Origin: Pneumocystis sp. 'macacae'
Taxonomy: Eukaryota > Ascomycota > Pneumocystomycetes > Pneumocystales > Pneumocystaceae
Assembly: GCA_018127085.1 (NCBI GenBank)
Contig: CM030733.1
Location: 186,001 to 250,000 of the forward strand
DNA length: 64,000 bases
Reading direction: 5' to 3'
Part shown: positions 49,145 to 59,538 of the stretch, one piece after another
How the letters are laid out: the number at the start of each line of letters is the position of its first letter
Numbering within the stretch: position 1 is the first letter of the stretch
Translations under genes and position numbers: made by a program
Notes under the pieces: generated by a model
The model's input: only the letters and a program-made list of their open reading frames with translations
What the model was told of the DNA's origin: nothing
Database searches by the model: none

Positions 49145-50514
49145 CTATTGTGGTCGATTGTATACAATTTTTCTAAATAAAACAATTAATAACAAATAAC
49201 AATGATTATACAAATACCTTGTTTTAATAGGCGCCCACTTAAATCGTTTAACCCATAAATTCAATGCAAATAAAGTACTCAAAATAATCAATGTTTGAAA
49301 ACCCATACGCTTACGATCATCATGTTCAGGCTCTGCAGCCCAATTTAAAAAAGATACAACATCTTTTGCCATCTGAGAAGTAGTTGCAGGTGTTCCATCT
49401 TCATACTCAATTCTATTCTACATCAATAGTTCATTTCCTTTTAGTATATATATATTTACAAGCCATCATAAAGTAATCTTGCCATAGCAATTTGACCATT
49501 AGGGAAATAAGGGTTATAATTCATACCATCAGCAAGAACAACACCTGCAGGGGGATCCACATAACCCGTAAGAAGTGAAAAAACATAATCGCAACCTCCG
49601 TGACGAGCTTTGATAATAAGAGAAAGATCAGGAGGAAATGCGCCAGCATTTGCTGCCCGAGCAGCCTCTTCCTAAATAAGGACTTTAGACTCAAACAAAT
49701 ACGAAAAGCAAACATACATTAGGATAAGGCTTTGGCATATAATCAAATAACTTTCCTATAATCAGTCTTAAAACTAAATTTAGAGAATAATACTATTATA
49801 TGCCTGGACGCATAAACATATTACCGCTTTCATCAGGACCATCTTCATATTCATATTCTTCAGCCATGGCTTTTGCTTCATCAAGAGTATGAGTAACTCC
49901 AACAAGATTTCTCCATGCAACAAGATTGAGAGAATGACATGCAGAACATACTTCCTTATAAACCTGATATCCTCTCCGAAGACTAAAATCAAAAAATTAA
50001 CCTATATTTTTTGATAAAAACTAGATAAAATATAAATTTTAAACAATTTAATTATAATTATCATATAGAAAATTATAGCAAAAATAATCATAAAATAAGA
50101 AAAATACGAAAAAAAGAAATATATACCTTTTATGATCATAAGAAGAAAGAAAACCTTTATGTGGCCAAGGATATTTCGGTGGATGTAAACCATGTTCCTC
50201 AGGAGTCATTGCCTTAATAGGATTACCATAAATATGATAATAAAGAAAAATCGATGATAAAGAAGTAAAGGTAGATATCGTAAGCATTACTGTTTGAACT
50301 CCTGTCTAAAAAGAAATTATTAACATCAATATTGAAAGATTAATCAACTACAAAACAAAATTGTAAAGAAATAATGTCCAAAAACATTTATCTCATATGT
50401 AAAAGATACATCTAAAAACAAAAAAGTATACATAATTCTTCTACTAAAATTACTTACATAACCAATTTTTGCTTTATAACCATAAAGAAAATGACGTGAA
50501 AAACCAGACCACAT
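49145..50514 (-). CDS. CYT1: Cytochrome c1 (complex III)
   Basis: Minus exons 50458-50514, 50127-50305, 49804-49982, 49718-49755, 49460-49671, 49218-49412 and 49145-49172, about 295 residues. The haem motif is [10 protein letters not shown]; other blocks are [67 protein letters not shown] (axial Met) and the C-terminal anchor [18 protein letters not shown]. The N-terminus carries an import sequence and sorting segment. Introns 1 and 2 are long for this window (152 and 144 nt). The third intron (49756-49803) has a GC donor: it keeps the invariant RPGKL, whereas the nearest GT would delete PG. The neighbour ADE2 lies 469 nt upstream. Confidence 0.95.
49756..49803 (-). other. GC-AG intron in CYT1
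   Basis: Sense strand CCAG|GCATAT ... ATTATAG|GA. Joining here yields MRPGKLFDY, as in all cytochromes c1 I recall. The only nearby GT (inside CGTCCAG) would give MRKLFDY. Confidence 0.8.
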
Positions 50515-50983
50515 TTTATGCAATAATAATGACTCTTTTATTTTATAAAAAATAAACGAAGCACAAGACTTTTCCCAATGCCTTTTTTACAAAATTCAAA
50601 AAGTAAATCCTTCTTTTTCTAAGTTTTAATCTTTACCTTTTTTAAATCGCACTCGACAAAAGCAAATTATAAAAATATAAGAGAAAAATTAATATTAAAA
50701 TTAAAATAAAAATAAATTACAAAATTATTAAAAAAAGATTTTTTTTCCAAAAATATTAACCAATCTTTCCTAAATAAAAACATAAAAATATTAATAAATT
50801 TAAACATTTTTATTAATTGAAATATATAACCATAAAAAATAATATCTATAAATTCAATGACATATTCAAAAGGAAATATAAAAAAATATTAATAAATATA
50901 AGTTAAACTTTCCTTTAAATCCAAAATTTCCGTATAAAAGTTTCCAAATTATTTATTATGCTCATACTAAATTAAACATAAGT
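50515..50983. other. Intergenic, CYT1 to ADE2
   Basis: About 470 nt of A-rich sequence, probably the CYT1 promoter and ADE2 3' UTR. Confidence 0.7.
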
Positions 50984-52846
50984 TTATTTAACATAGATAA
51001 CAAGAAAATTTACGTTTTCCCATCCAATCTCCTGTAACTTCTTACTTTTTAAAAGAATATCAGTTTCCATATTTCGAGCATATTCATCTAACAGAAACCT
51101 TACTCTATTATCCATAATCCCAATGATACGTAATGCTAAAAGAGCTGCATTGGTACTATTTCCTATAGCTACTGTAGCAACAGGAATACCTCTCTAAATA
51201 AAATTAAATAAAATTCGTTAATTATAAAAAAATATACTGGCATCTGAACAATAGAATAAAGCGAATCTATACCATCCAAAGCACTCCCTTTAACTGGAAC
51301 ACCGATTACAGGAAGTGTAGTCATACTAGCAACCATTCCAGGCAAATGAGCAGCACCTCCTGCACCTGCAATAATAACTTTATAACCATTAAAAACAGCA
51401 GTAGATGAAAATTCTACAAGTTTCCTAGGTGTTCTATGAGCAGATATAATATCAGGACCTGTAAAAGAGACATCAAATTTTTTAAAAATTTCAATAGCAG
51501 GTTTCATTGTTGGTAGATCAGAGTCAGATCCCATAATAATTGCTACTATAGGTGATTTTTCATAATAGAATGTCTCTTTATTTGGAAAATAAGATGATAA
51601 GAATGCTTTAGAAGACTGAAGAATCTGATGAAGTTTATACTCTGCTTCAGATATAGATGAAGCAACAATAGTAATATGACCCATTTTTCTACCTCTTCGT
51701 TCCTTTTTCCCATATAAATAAATTGATGAACCCCCTACTATAAGAGCTCTTCGACAAATCTCTATATATTCCATTTTTAAGTCATCTACAATTAAATTAA
51801 GCATAATAGCAAATGTTTTAAATGTTAAAAAATTAAATGAATCCGGTGGAAATGGAAGATTCAAAATAGCCCTTATGTGTGATTCATATTGAGAAATAGA
51901 ACACGCATTTATAGTATAATGACCGGAGTTATGAGGTCGAGGAGAAATCTCATTAATTATAATATCGCCTAAACAGAATCAATAATTATAAATAAATAAA
52001 ACAATCAAAACCATTAGTAGTCAAGAACATTTCAACTCCAAAAACACCGGCTCCTGAGAAACATTGAATAGCCTTTTCAGCAACTCGTTTTGCATTTTCA
52101 GAAATATTAAAAGAAACTCTAGCAGGTGCATAAACAAAACGGCAAATATTATCAGATTGAATAGTTTCTACAACAGGGTATGAACCAATAACCCCTTCTT
52201 CATTTCTCACAACAATAATTGCAAGTTCTTTTGTAAAAGAGACCCATCGTTCTGCATAAAGAGATACTTTTTCAAAAACTGATAACGAAGAAAAACCTGA
52301 TTCTAAAGAATCGATTTTGAAATTTCCACGTCCATCATAAGCCATAGTTCGAGATTTCAACATAAAAGGATAACCTAATTTTTCACCAACCAATCTAATA
52401 TCCTCCAAAGTATTTTTAATTGAAATACTTTCGGTTATTGGATTTCCATGTTTCATAAGATGAAGTTTTTGAAGATATTTATCTTGAATAATTTCAATAG
52501 TACTAGGTGATGGATGCACCTTTACTCTCCCATTTAAAAAAATATGTTTCAAAGCTTTAACATCAACATGCTCAATTTCGATTGTAAGGACATCACATCT
52601 TTCTGAAAGAGACAAAATATCATCAAAATTTAAAAAACTCCCATCTATATGATTCTTTGAAGAGTTTACCTGTTTTGCAGGCGAATCAGGATCAGGATCA
52701 AGAATTATTGTTTTAATATTCAGTCGGTGTGCAGCTTCAACAAGCATTCGTCCAAGTTGACCTCCACCTAATTTTAAGTTAATAATACGTAATAAGCAAA
52801 TAAAATTATTATAAAAACCTAAAATTCCAATTATTCTATCATCCAT
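50984..52846 (-). CDS. ADE2: Phosphoribosylaminoimidazole carboxylase (Ade2, PurK-PurE fusion)
   Basis: Minus exons 52819-52846, 52012-52767, 51238-51968 and 50984-51193, about 574 residues, the normal fungal size (yeast 571). The PurK ATP-grasp half has [40 protein letters not shown] and [18 protein letters not shown]. The PurE half has [38 protein letters not shown] and [22 protein letters not shown]. It carboxylates AIR to CAIR in purine synthesis, by a route that differs from the animal enzyme. The intron inside GILGGGQ is conserved in phase. No frame damage is seen. Confidence 0.96.
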
Positions 52847-53780
52847 TCCTATTTCATTCAAAATATTTTATAATAATTCAAAAAATATTCTATCTATAAA
52901 ATAAAAGATTTATTATAAAAAATATCTCATTAAAATCTGTTTTAACGAAATACGCTAATTTTTATATACATTAAACATCTACAAAAATCATTCTAACATT
53001 TAGAAATATTTCAAACTTAGTTAAATATTATTATTTAACTTAAATATAATAGTTATTACTAAAATTCATAATAATGTAATCAAATAATAAATAAAACTGT
53101 ACCCATCTAGACGAACTATACTTTTCATAACAATATTCCTGTATAGCAGATACAATGGGATTTTGAAAATTTTTCTATCATGTTATAGACTCTTTCTCTT
53201 AATAATTAAAAAATAAGTAAAAAATAATTTAATCAAGAACATGAATAAACTAAAAAAACATACGAGCTACTAATTTATATACGATAGCGTACATTTAAAT
53301 ACTCTTAATTATACCCTAATTGTTAATAAAAATAGCCTAATATTATAAATCTAAATACCATATAAATTAAAACAATTTTTAATAATATTTATAAAACTTA
53401 AGTATTATATGTAAATATAAAAATTTTCGAAAGTTTATTTAAAATTTCGTTTTTCAATGTCCGTTCATAAATATCAATTTTTCAAATTTCTCAATCCAAA
53501 TTTCATTAAAACATATTAAATATCAAAATAAAATAATCAATAATTTAGAGCAATTGATTCGTATAAATATTTTTTATTTATTTTTTAATTAAATATTCAG
53601 TACTAATATACGTAATATTCAAAGACATGAAAGAGAATGAAAATTAAAATTAATCTGCAACCCAAATATATTCTAATTATATCTAATTATATATATTTAA
53701 AACGAAATATTAATACAATATAAAAATTAAACTCATTCGATCAATCATAAAATCTAGTTTTTTATAATACGAAGCTACAA
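52847..53780. other. Intergenic, divergent ADE2/RPR2
   Basis: About 930 nt, AT-rich, shared promoters. No other gene recognised. Confidence 0.7.
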
Positions 53781-54231
53781 ATGATAAAAAAAAAAGCACT
53801 AAACGAATCTAAGACAATACCCCAGCAAGAGATTTACGCTAGATTTTCATTCTTATACCAGGCAGCAAATATTTATGCAACTCGTTCTATCCTCAACCAA
53901 GATAAATATACCAATATTCAATCGGAGCAAGCTCTATCTAAATTCTACATCAATACAGCTAAAAGAATTGCCCAAAAAGCTGTTTTAAAAATGTAACATA
54001 TCTCAGTAAAGTAAAGAACATAACTATAACTAACTATTTAGAAACTCATCGATCAAACGTACACTTTGTCGACGTTGCGATACAATTCTTTTACCTGCTG
54101 TTACTTCTTCTATAAAAATAGAAAACTTCTCAAAAGAGAATAAAGATGAAGCAGACATATTGGTTATTACATGCAATTTTTGTAATATGCAAAAAAGATA
54201 TCCTGTATTAAAAAACAAAAAAATTTATTAA
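53781..54231 (+). CDS. RPR2: RNase P subunit Rpr2/Rpp21
   Basis: Exons 53781-53992 and 54042-54231, about 133 residues. The helical N-terminus with ARFSFLYQAANIYAT and TAKRIAQKAVLK is typical, followed by SIKRTLCRRCDTIL and, after a linker, ITCNFCNMQKRYPV. The two CxxC pairs form the zinc ribbon. Rpr2 binds Rpp29 and the RNase P RNA for 5' tRNA processing. The intron ends at TTTAG after a CTAAC-like branch site. Only the first exon is visible as an ORF; the second would otherwise be lost. It sits 161 nt from the HSK3 stop, convergent. Confidence 0.9.
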
Positions 54232-54391
54232 GCATAACAAAATCCTTATAAAAAACAAAATTCTCTTGAAATATATTTTATATAAAATCATATACAATAA
54301 AAAATACATAATATAGTATCTTTTTTCCAACGAATATCATAAATACCACTCGTTCAACTTCAACATAAATTCCTTAACAATAAATACAAAT

Positions 54392-54750
54392 TTAGCTTTG
54401 ATCTATATTTTCGTGATTTTCCTCTCCAAAAATTTTAGTAGCTGCCATGAACCTAAATCAAGTAAGTAATTGTCATGAAAAAATCATGAAGATAATCTAG
54501 ATACTCAAGTTATCATTTTGTCTATATTTAATAAACAATATTGATAACTAATCTCTAAAAAATCATATTCCTAGACTTACATAGACCCTTGTAATCCCCC
54601 AAGTCTTCTTATTGCCTCAGCTTGGATTGCTGTAACTCTAAAATGATTCTCCAAATCAGAAAGATGAGCATGGAGTTGTGTAAGTTGAGAATGAAGATGA
54701 GAAAGCTGCCGAGATTTAATTTGAGCTGGAGTTGTTGATTGGCGATACAT
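54392..54750 (-). CDS. HSK3: DASH complex subunit Hsk3
   Basis: Minus exons 54581-54750 and 54392-54452 give about 76 residues. The sequence MYRQSTTPAQIKSRQLSHLH, then QLTQLHAHLSDLENHFRV, AIQAEAIRRLGGLQGSMF and MAATKIFGEENHE is a close match to the small DASH/Dam1 subunit Hsk3, which couples kinetochores to microtubule plus ends. It is a predicted coiled coil through most of its length. The intron is long (128 nt). It was too short for the ORF list and was found from conserved text in the intergenic gap. A bidirectional promoter with FUM1 spans 387 nt. Confidence 0.88.
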
Positions 54751-55137
54751 TCTATTAGATCTAAACGCTTTTATAAGAAAGCTATTTCTCTAATCAAGTC
54801 TTTATATTATTTAATATTTTTATTTAATTTCTTAACTCGGTTAAAACCGTTCCCCAAAACATTTAACAGATAATAAAAAAAAATATTTCTAAATCTATAA
54901 GATATCATTCAAAAAACATTTCCAAATTTGTTCCAATTCTTAAGACAACTATTTATATTAAATATATTTTATATTTTTTCTTTATAATATAATAATATAC
55001 TAAAAATACACTAAAACAATATTTTTTAATTAAATCAATGTTTTTTTTTTTCATTGAATCCGACAAAAATATACCTTTCATTTAACTAAGTAAAAAGACA
55101 TACAAAGATTTTTCATTTAATATAACCATAATATATA
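54751..55137. other. Intergenic, divergent HSK3/FUM1
   Basis: About 390 nt of AT-rich sequence serving as shared promoter. Confidence 0.7.
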
Positions 55138-57127
55138 ATGTGTTTTGTTAGGATTTTTCCTAAACATCTAACAAATATTAATCATTTAAAATTTCTACAA
55201 AATTGTTATCACAATCAATCTAATTTAAAAAAATTATTCCTAGGAACAAGATTTTTGAATAATTTATCTACTATACAAACAAATGTAATTATTAAAATTC
55301 TTTATCAAAAACTTACGCTTAAGCATTAGAATGAATTTCGAATAGAAAATGATGCGTTTGGGGAAATACAAGTATTCTCAGTTTTTATATTTTATTATAA
55401 AAAATTGACTTTCAAAAGGTCCCTATAAATTGTTACTGGGGAGCCCAAACACAAAGGAATTTTTACTTTCTGTTTATTTTTGATTTTTAATATCTTTAGA
55501 TCTTTAGAAAATTTTGATATTGGGGGGCCAACAGAAAGACTTCCTGTTCCTATTATAAAAGCCTTTGGGATTTTAAAAAAAGCAGCAGCAATAGTTAATA
55601 TAGAATATGGTCTCGACAAAACAATTGGAAAAGCTATTCAACAAGCAGCCGATGATGTTATTTCAGGAAAATTATTAGACCATTTTCCTCTTGTAGTTTG
55701 GCAAACTGGATCGGGTACACAATCAAATATGAAGCAAGACTTACTGTTCTTAAAAATTTAAAATATTAACAAATATAGTGCCAATGAAGTTATTTCAAAT
55801 CGAGCTATAGAAATCCTCGGAGGAAAATTAGGTTCAAAAAATCCAGTTCATCCTAATGATCATGTAAACATGTCTCAATCGTCAAATGACACGTATTATT
55901 TATTTTATCATTTTCTTTTCTTATTGTTTTAGATTTCCTACAGTAATGCATATTGCAGCTGTAACAGAAATTACACAAAAATTAATCCCATCTCTTCAAT
56001 TTTTACATAAAGCTCTTTTTGAAAAACAAGAATCATTTTCGAAAATAATTAAAATTGGTCGTACTCATTTACAAGATGCTACTCCTCTTACTTTATCACA
56101 AGAATTTAGTGGCTATGTAACTCAAATTAAGTATGGAATTGAAAGAATAAATGGTACATTAAATCGATTAAGAAAGCTTGCACAAGGTGGAACAGCTGTT
56201 GGAACAGTAAGACCCGAAATACATAGCAAGAGAATCTAAACACTACTAAGGGTCTTAATACAAAAACAGGGTTCGATGTTAGAATTGCAGAACAAATATC
56301 AAAACTCACAAATGAAAAATTTGAAACGGCAGAAAATAAAGTATATAAAATATACATATTTATATAATCATATATAAATCTTTATAGTTTGAAGCTCTTG
56401 CTGCTCATGATGCAATCGTAGAAACAAGTGGAGCTCTCAATACTGTAGCTTGTAGTTTAATGAAAATTGCCAATGATATACGCTATCTTTCTAGCGGTCC
56501 TCGATGTGGGTTAGGTGAGCTATCATTACCTGAAAATGAACCAGGAAGTTCAATTATGTTTAAATACAATTTATTTTGTTTTTTTTTTTTTCTATTAACA
56601 AAACTAGGCCTGGGAAAGTTAACCCTACACAAAATGAAGCTTTAACAATGGTATGTGCTCAAGTTATGGGGAACCATACAGCAATTTCTATTGGTGGTTC
56701 CAATGGTCAATTTGAAGTTTATTGCTCTATATCATAATAAATCCAATTTCTCATAATTATTTAGCTCAATGTATTTAAACCAATGCTTATCACAAATCTT
56801 TTAAAAAGTATTCGACTTCTTACAGATGCATGTCATTCATTTGCAAGAAAATGTGTTATTGGCATTAAAGCGAATGAATCTCGTATTAACGAACTTATGA
56901 ATAAATCATTGATGTTGGTCACTGTATTAAATCCATACATAGGCTATGACAAAGCAGCAAAAATAGCTAAAACAGCACATAAGGAAGGAATAACGCTCAA
57001 AGAGGCAGCACTTAAACTTGGTTTTTTAACTGAACAACAAGTATATTATTTCTTTTTTTCAAGTTTTTACTTATTTTCTCAGTTTGAAAAATGGGTAGAT
57101 CCTCGAAAAATGTTAGGGCCATCTTAA
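55138..57127 (+). CDS. FUM1: Fumarate hydratase, class II (mitochondrial)
   Basis: Eleven exons: 55138-55284, 55330-55371, 55419-55456, 55500-55733, 55779-55892, 55933-56206, 56251-56340, 56388-56557, 56608-56716, 56765-57040, 57083-57127, about 512 residues. A basic, Leu/Asn-rich N-terminus fits a mitochondrial presequence. Core: [79 protein letters not shown] and the signature GSSIMPGKVNP. It hydrates fumarate to malate in the TCA cycle. Two introns are unusual: 55457-55499 begins with GA, and 55734-55778 begins with GC (AA|GCAAGA). Confidence 0.95.
55457..55499 (+). other. Apparent GA-AG intron in FUM1
   Basis: CAAAG|GAATTT ... ATCTTTAG|A. This 43-nt intron rebuilds [12 protein letters not shown] exactly. 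The only GT alternative is a 28-nt intron from 55472 that leaves four extra residues (NFYF) in an invariant stretch. Confidence 0.6.
55734..55778 (+). other. GC-AG intron in FUM1
   Basis: AA|GCAAGA ... AATATAG|T restores [12 protein letters not shown]. The donor otherwise matches consensus. The downstream GT alternative replaces the invariant Asn by KQDLL. Confidence 0.8.
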
Positions 57128-57453
57128 AAAATATAAATAGTATTATATAGAACAATTTCACTTCTAAGTATAAATAATTATAAAAAACCAACCTTTAATT
57201 ATCTATCGTTCACCAAGGGCACTATATCTATTATAAACTTCTAACCTGACCTATAAATATTCAAATTATCTATTGCATGACCTAACCCTATTATTATCAA
57301 GCCCTTATTTTTACCTTTTTTTAACCACAGATAAAAAAAGTATCGACGTCCAGTAATTTTTCACCAAGTCAAAAAACGAAGAACCGCGAAAACAACGAGG
57401 TTTTTCATTTAAAGCAGTATCTAAGACAAAAATTTGAATATCTGTTACAGATC
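57128..57453. other. Intergenic, FUM1 to SUB2
   Basis: About 330 nt; C exceeds G clearly (CCTAACC-like words near 57240-57290). Likely SUB2 promoter and 5' leader. Confidence 0.7.
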
Positions 57454-59090
57454 ATGGCATCTCATGACGACTTGATTGATTATGAAGAGGAAGAAGAGTT
57501 ACCAGCAAGTGCAGGTGTCGCCACGGTAATAGGCACAGGAGGTGCAGTAAATGGCGAAAAGAAAAATGAAAAAAAAGGGTCATATGTTGGTATTCATTCT
57601 ACAGGTATGTTCCTTTTATTTATTAGTGCCTGAGATATAGAGAATGACTTACCGTCTTTTTACAGGATTTCGAGATTTCCTATTAAAACCAGAGCTTTTG
57701 CGTGCTATTATCGACTGCGGTTTTGAACATCCCTCTGAGGGTCAGTAATTACTTTTTCCCCACAGACGATGGCTAGTTTCATCGTTTTTCGAATGAAATG
57801 GTCGCTTATATTTGTTTCGTTTTCCAGTCCAACAAGTCTGTATTCCTCAATCTATTCTTGGTATGGATATTATATGCCAGGCAAAATCTGGAATGGGAAA
57901 GACAGCTGTATTTGTACTTGCAACGCTTCAGCAGATCGAGGCAGTTGACGGTGAAGTATCGGTTCTTGTTCAATGTCATACTAGAGAACTTGCTTTTCAA
58001 ATTAAGAACGAATACGCACGATTTAGTAAATACATGCCTGATGTCCGTACTGCAGTCTTTTATGGTGGAACGCCTGTTCGCAATGATATTGAACTTCTTA
58101 AAAATAAAGAAAAATGTCCCCATATTATTGTTGCGACTCCAGGTCGACTAAATGCTCTTGTTAGAGACAAAGCTCTTCGTGTAGGATGCGTAAAACATTT
58201 TATTCTTGACGAGTGCGATAAAATGTTAGAAGCGATAGGAATGTATTTCTTTTGTGTATATAATATTTCTAATACAAGCTAGATATGAGGCGCGATATTC
58301 AGGAAGTGTTTCGTGCAACTCCTCACCAAAAACAGGTTATGATGTTTAGTGCAACGTTAAGTAATGAAATAAGACCTATTTGTAAAAAATTTATGCAAAA
58401 TGTTATTAATTTTCTTTATATTTTTAATTATTAATCCGAAATATAGCCTTTGGAAATATATGTTGATGATGAAACCAAGCTAACTCTTCATGGTCTTCAA
58501 CAGCATTATGTAAAACTTGAAGAATCGGCGAAAAATCGAAAATTAAACGATTTACTTGATGCACTAGAATTCAATCAAGTTGTTATTTTTGTAAAATCAG
58601 TTCAACGAGCGTCTGAATTGGATCGATTGTTACGAGAGTGCAATTTTCCCAGTATTTGTATTCACGGTGCTCTTCCTCAAGAAGAACGGTATGTTTTATT
58701 TAGGATTTAGTGTTTAGGATTCAATTATTTATTTTTTGTAGTATTTCTCGTTACAAATCATTTAAAAACTTTAACAAAAGAATTTGTGTTGCTACTGACG
58801 TTTTTGGACGTGGCATAGATATCGAGCGTGTTAACGTAGTATTCAATTACGACACTCCTGCAGATGCAGATACATATTTACATAGGGTTGGCCGAGCAGG
58901 GAGATTTGGTACTCGTGGGCTCAGTAAGAATTTTATAATTATGTAATATATGTATTTAATTATTAAAGGTATTACTTTTGTAAGTAGTAGTGGAGATGCT
59001 GAGATTCTTGATAAAATCCAAGAAAGATTTGAGGTAAATATTACAGAGCTTCCAGAGCAGATCGATGTATCAACATACATGAACTCATGA
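57454..59090 (+). CDS. SUB2: DEAD-box RNA helicase Sub2/UAP56
   Basis: Exons 57454-57604, 57666-57740, 57828-58238, 58283-58401, 58447-58688, 58742-58923 and 58969-59090, about 433 residues. N-terminal [11 protein letters not shown], then [14 protein letters not shown] and GFEHPSEVQQ (Q motif). Helicase motifs: [38 protein letters not shown] (DECD box), [27 protein letters not shown]. Sub2 acts in pre-mRNA splicing and in TREX-coupled mRNA export. The third intron appears to start with GA (58239-58282). LVQCHTREL replaces the usual LVLCHTREL. The codon use is somewhat GC-richer than its neighbours. Confidence 0.95.
58239..58282 (+). other. Apparent GA-AG intron in SUB2
   Basis: ATAG|GAATGT ... 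AAGCTAG|AT gives [15 protein letters not shown], matching MLEQLDMRRDVQEIF residue for residue. Canonical GT options nearby either shift the frame, need a GAG acceptor, or insert residues. Confidence 0.6.
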
Positions 59091-59538
59091 TATTATTATT
59101 GTTCTTGTGATGCTAAACTCGTTAAATAATTAACTCAAGATAGTTATGTTTTATTACTATTTTATTAGAACTTAATTTAATATTCTAACTATATTTTCAA
59201 ATCTATAAATCTCTATTAATGTAAGCCAATATAGATATATAGAAATTTTAAGATTAAAAACATTAAAAATATGAATAGAAATTTATAAATTATTATTACA
59301 ATAAACTTAAAATACACCAAATTACCAATAATATAAAACAGTTTAAAAAAGCAATTATTTTTTTAAAACTCAAAACTATTAATTTTATAATATTATATCA
59401 AAAAGCAAAAATCCATATAACAAACTAAACCAAATTTCTAAATTCATTTCGAATTACATGTTACATATTTCAACTGTATATATTAAACAAACCCCTATAA
59501 ACTCTCGAATAATACCATAAGAATCATTATACAAATAT
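59091..59538. other. Intergenic, convergent SUB2/kinase
   Basis: About 450 nt, A-rich, probably two 3' UTRs. Confidence 0.7.
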
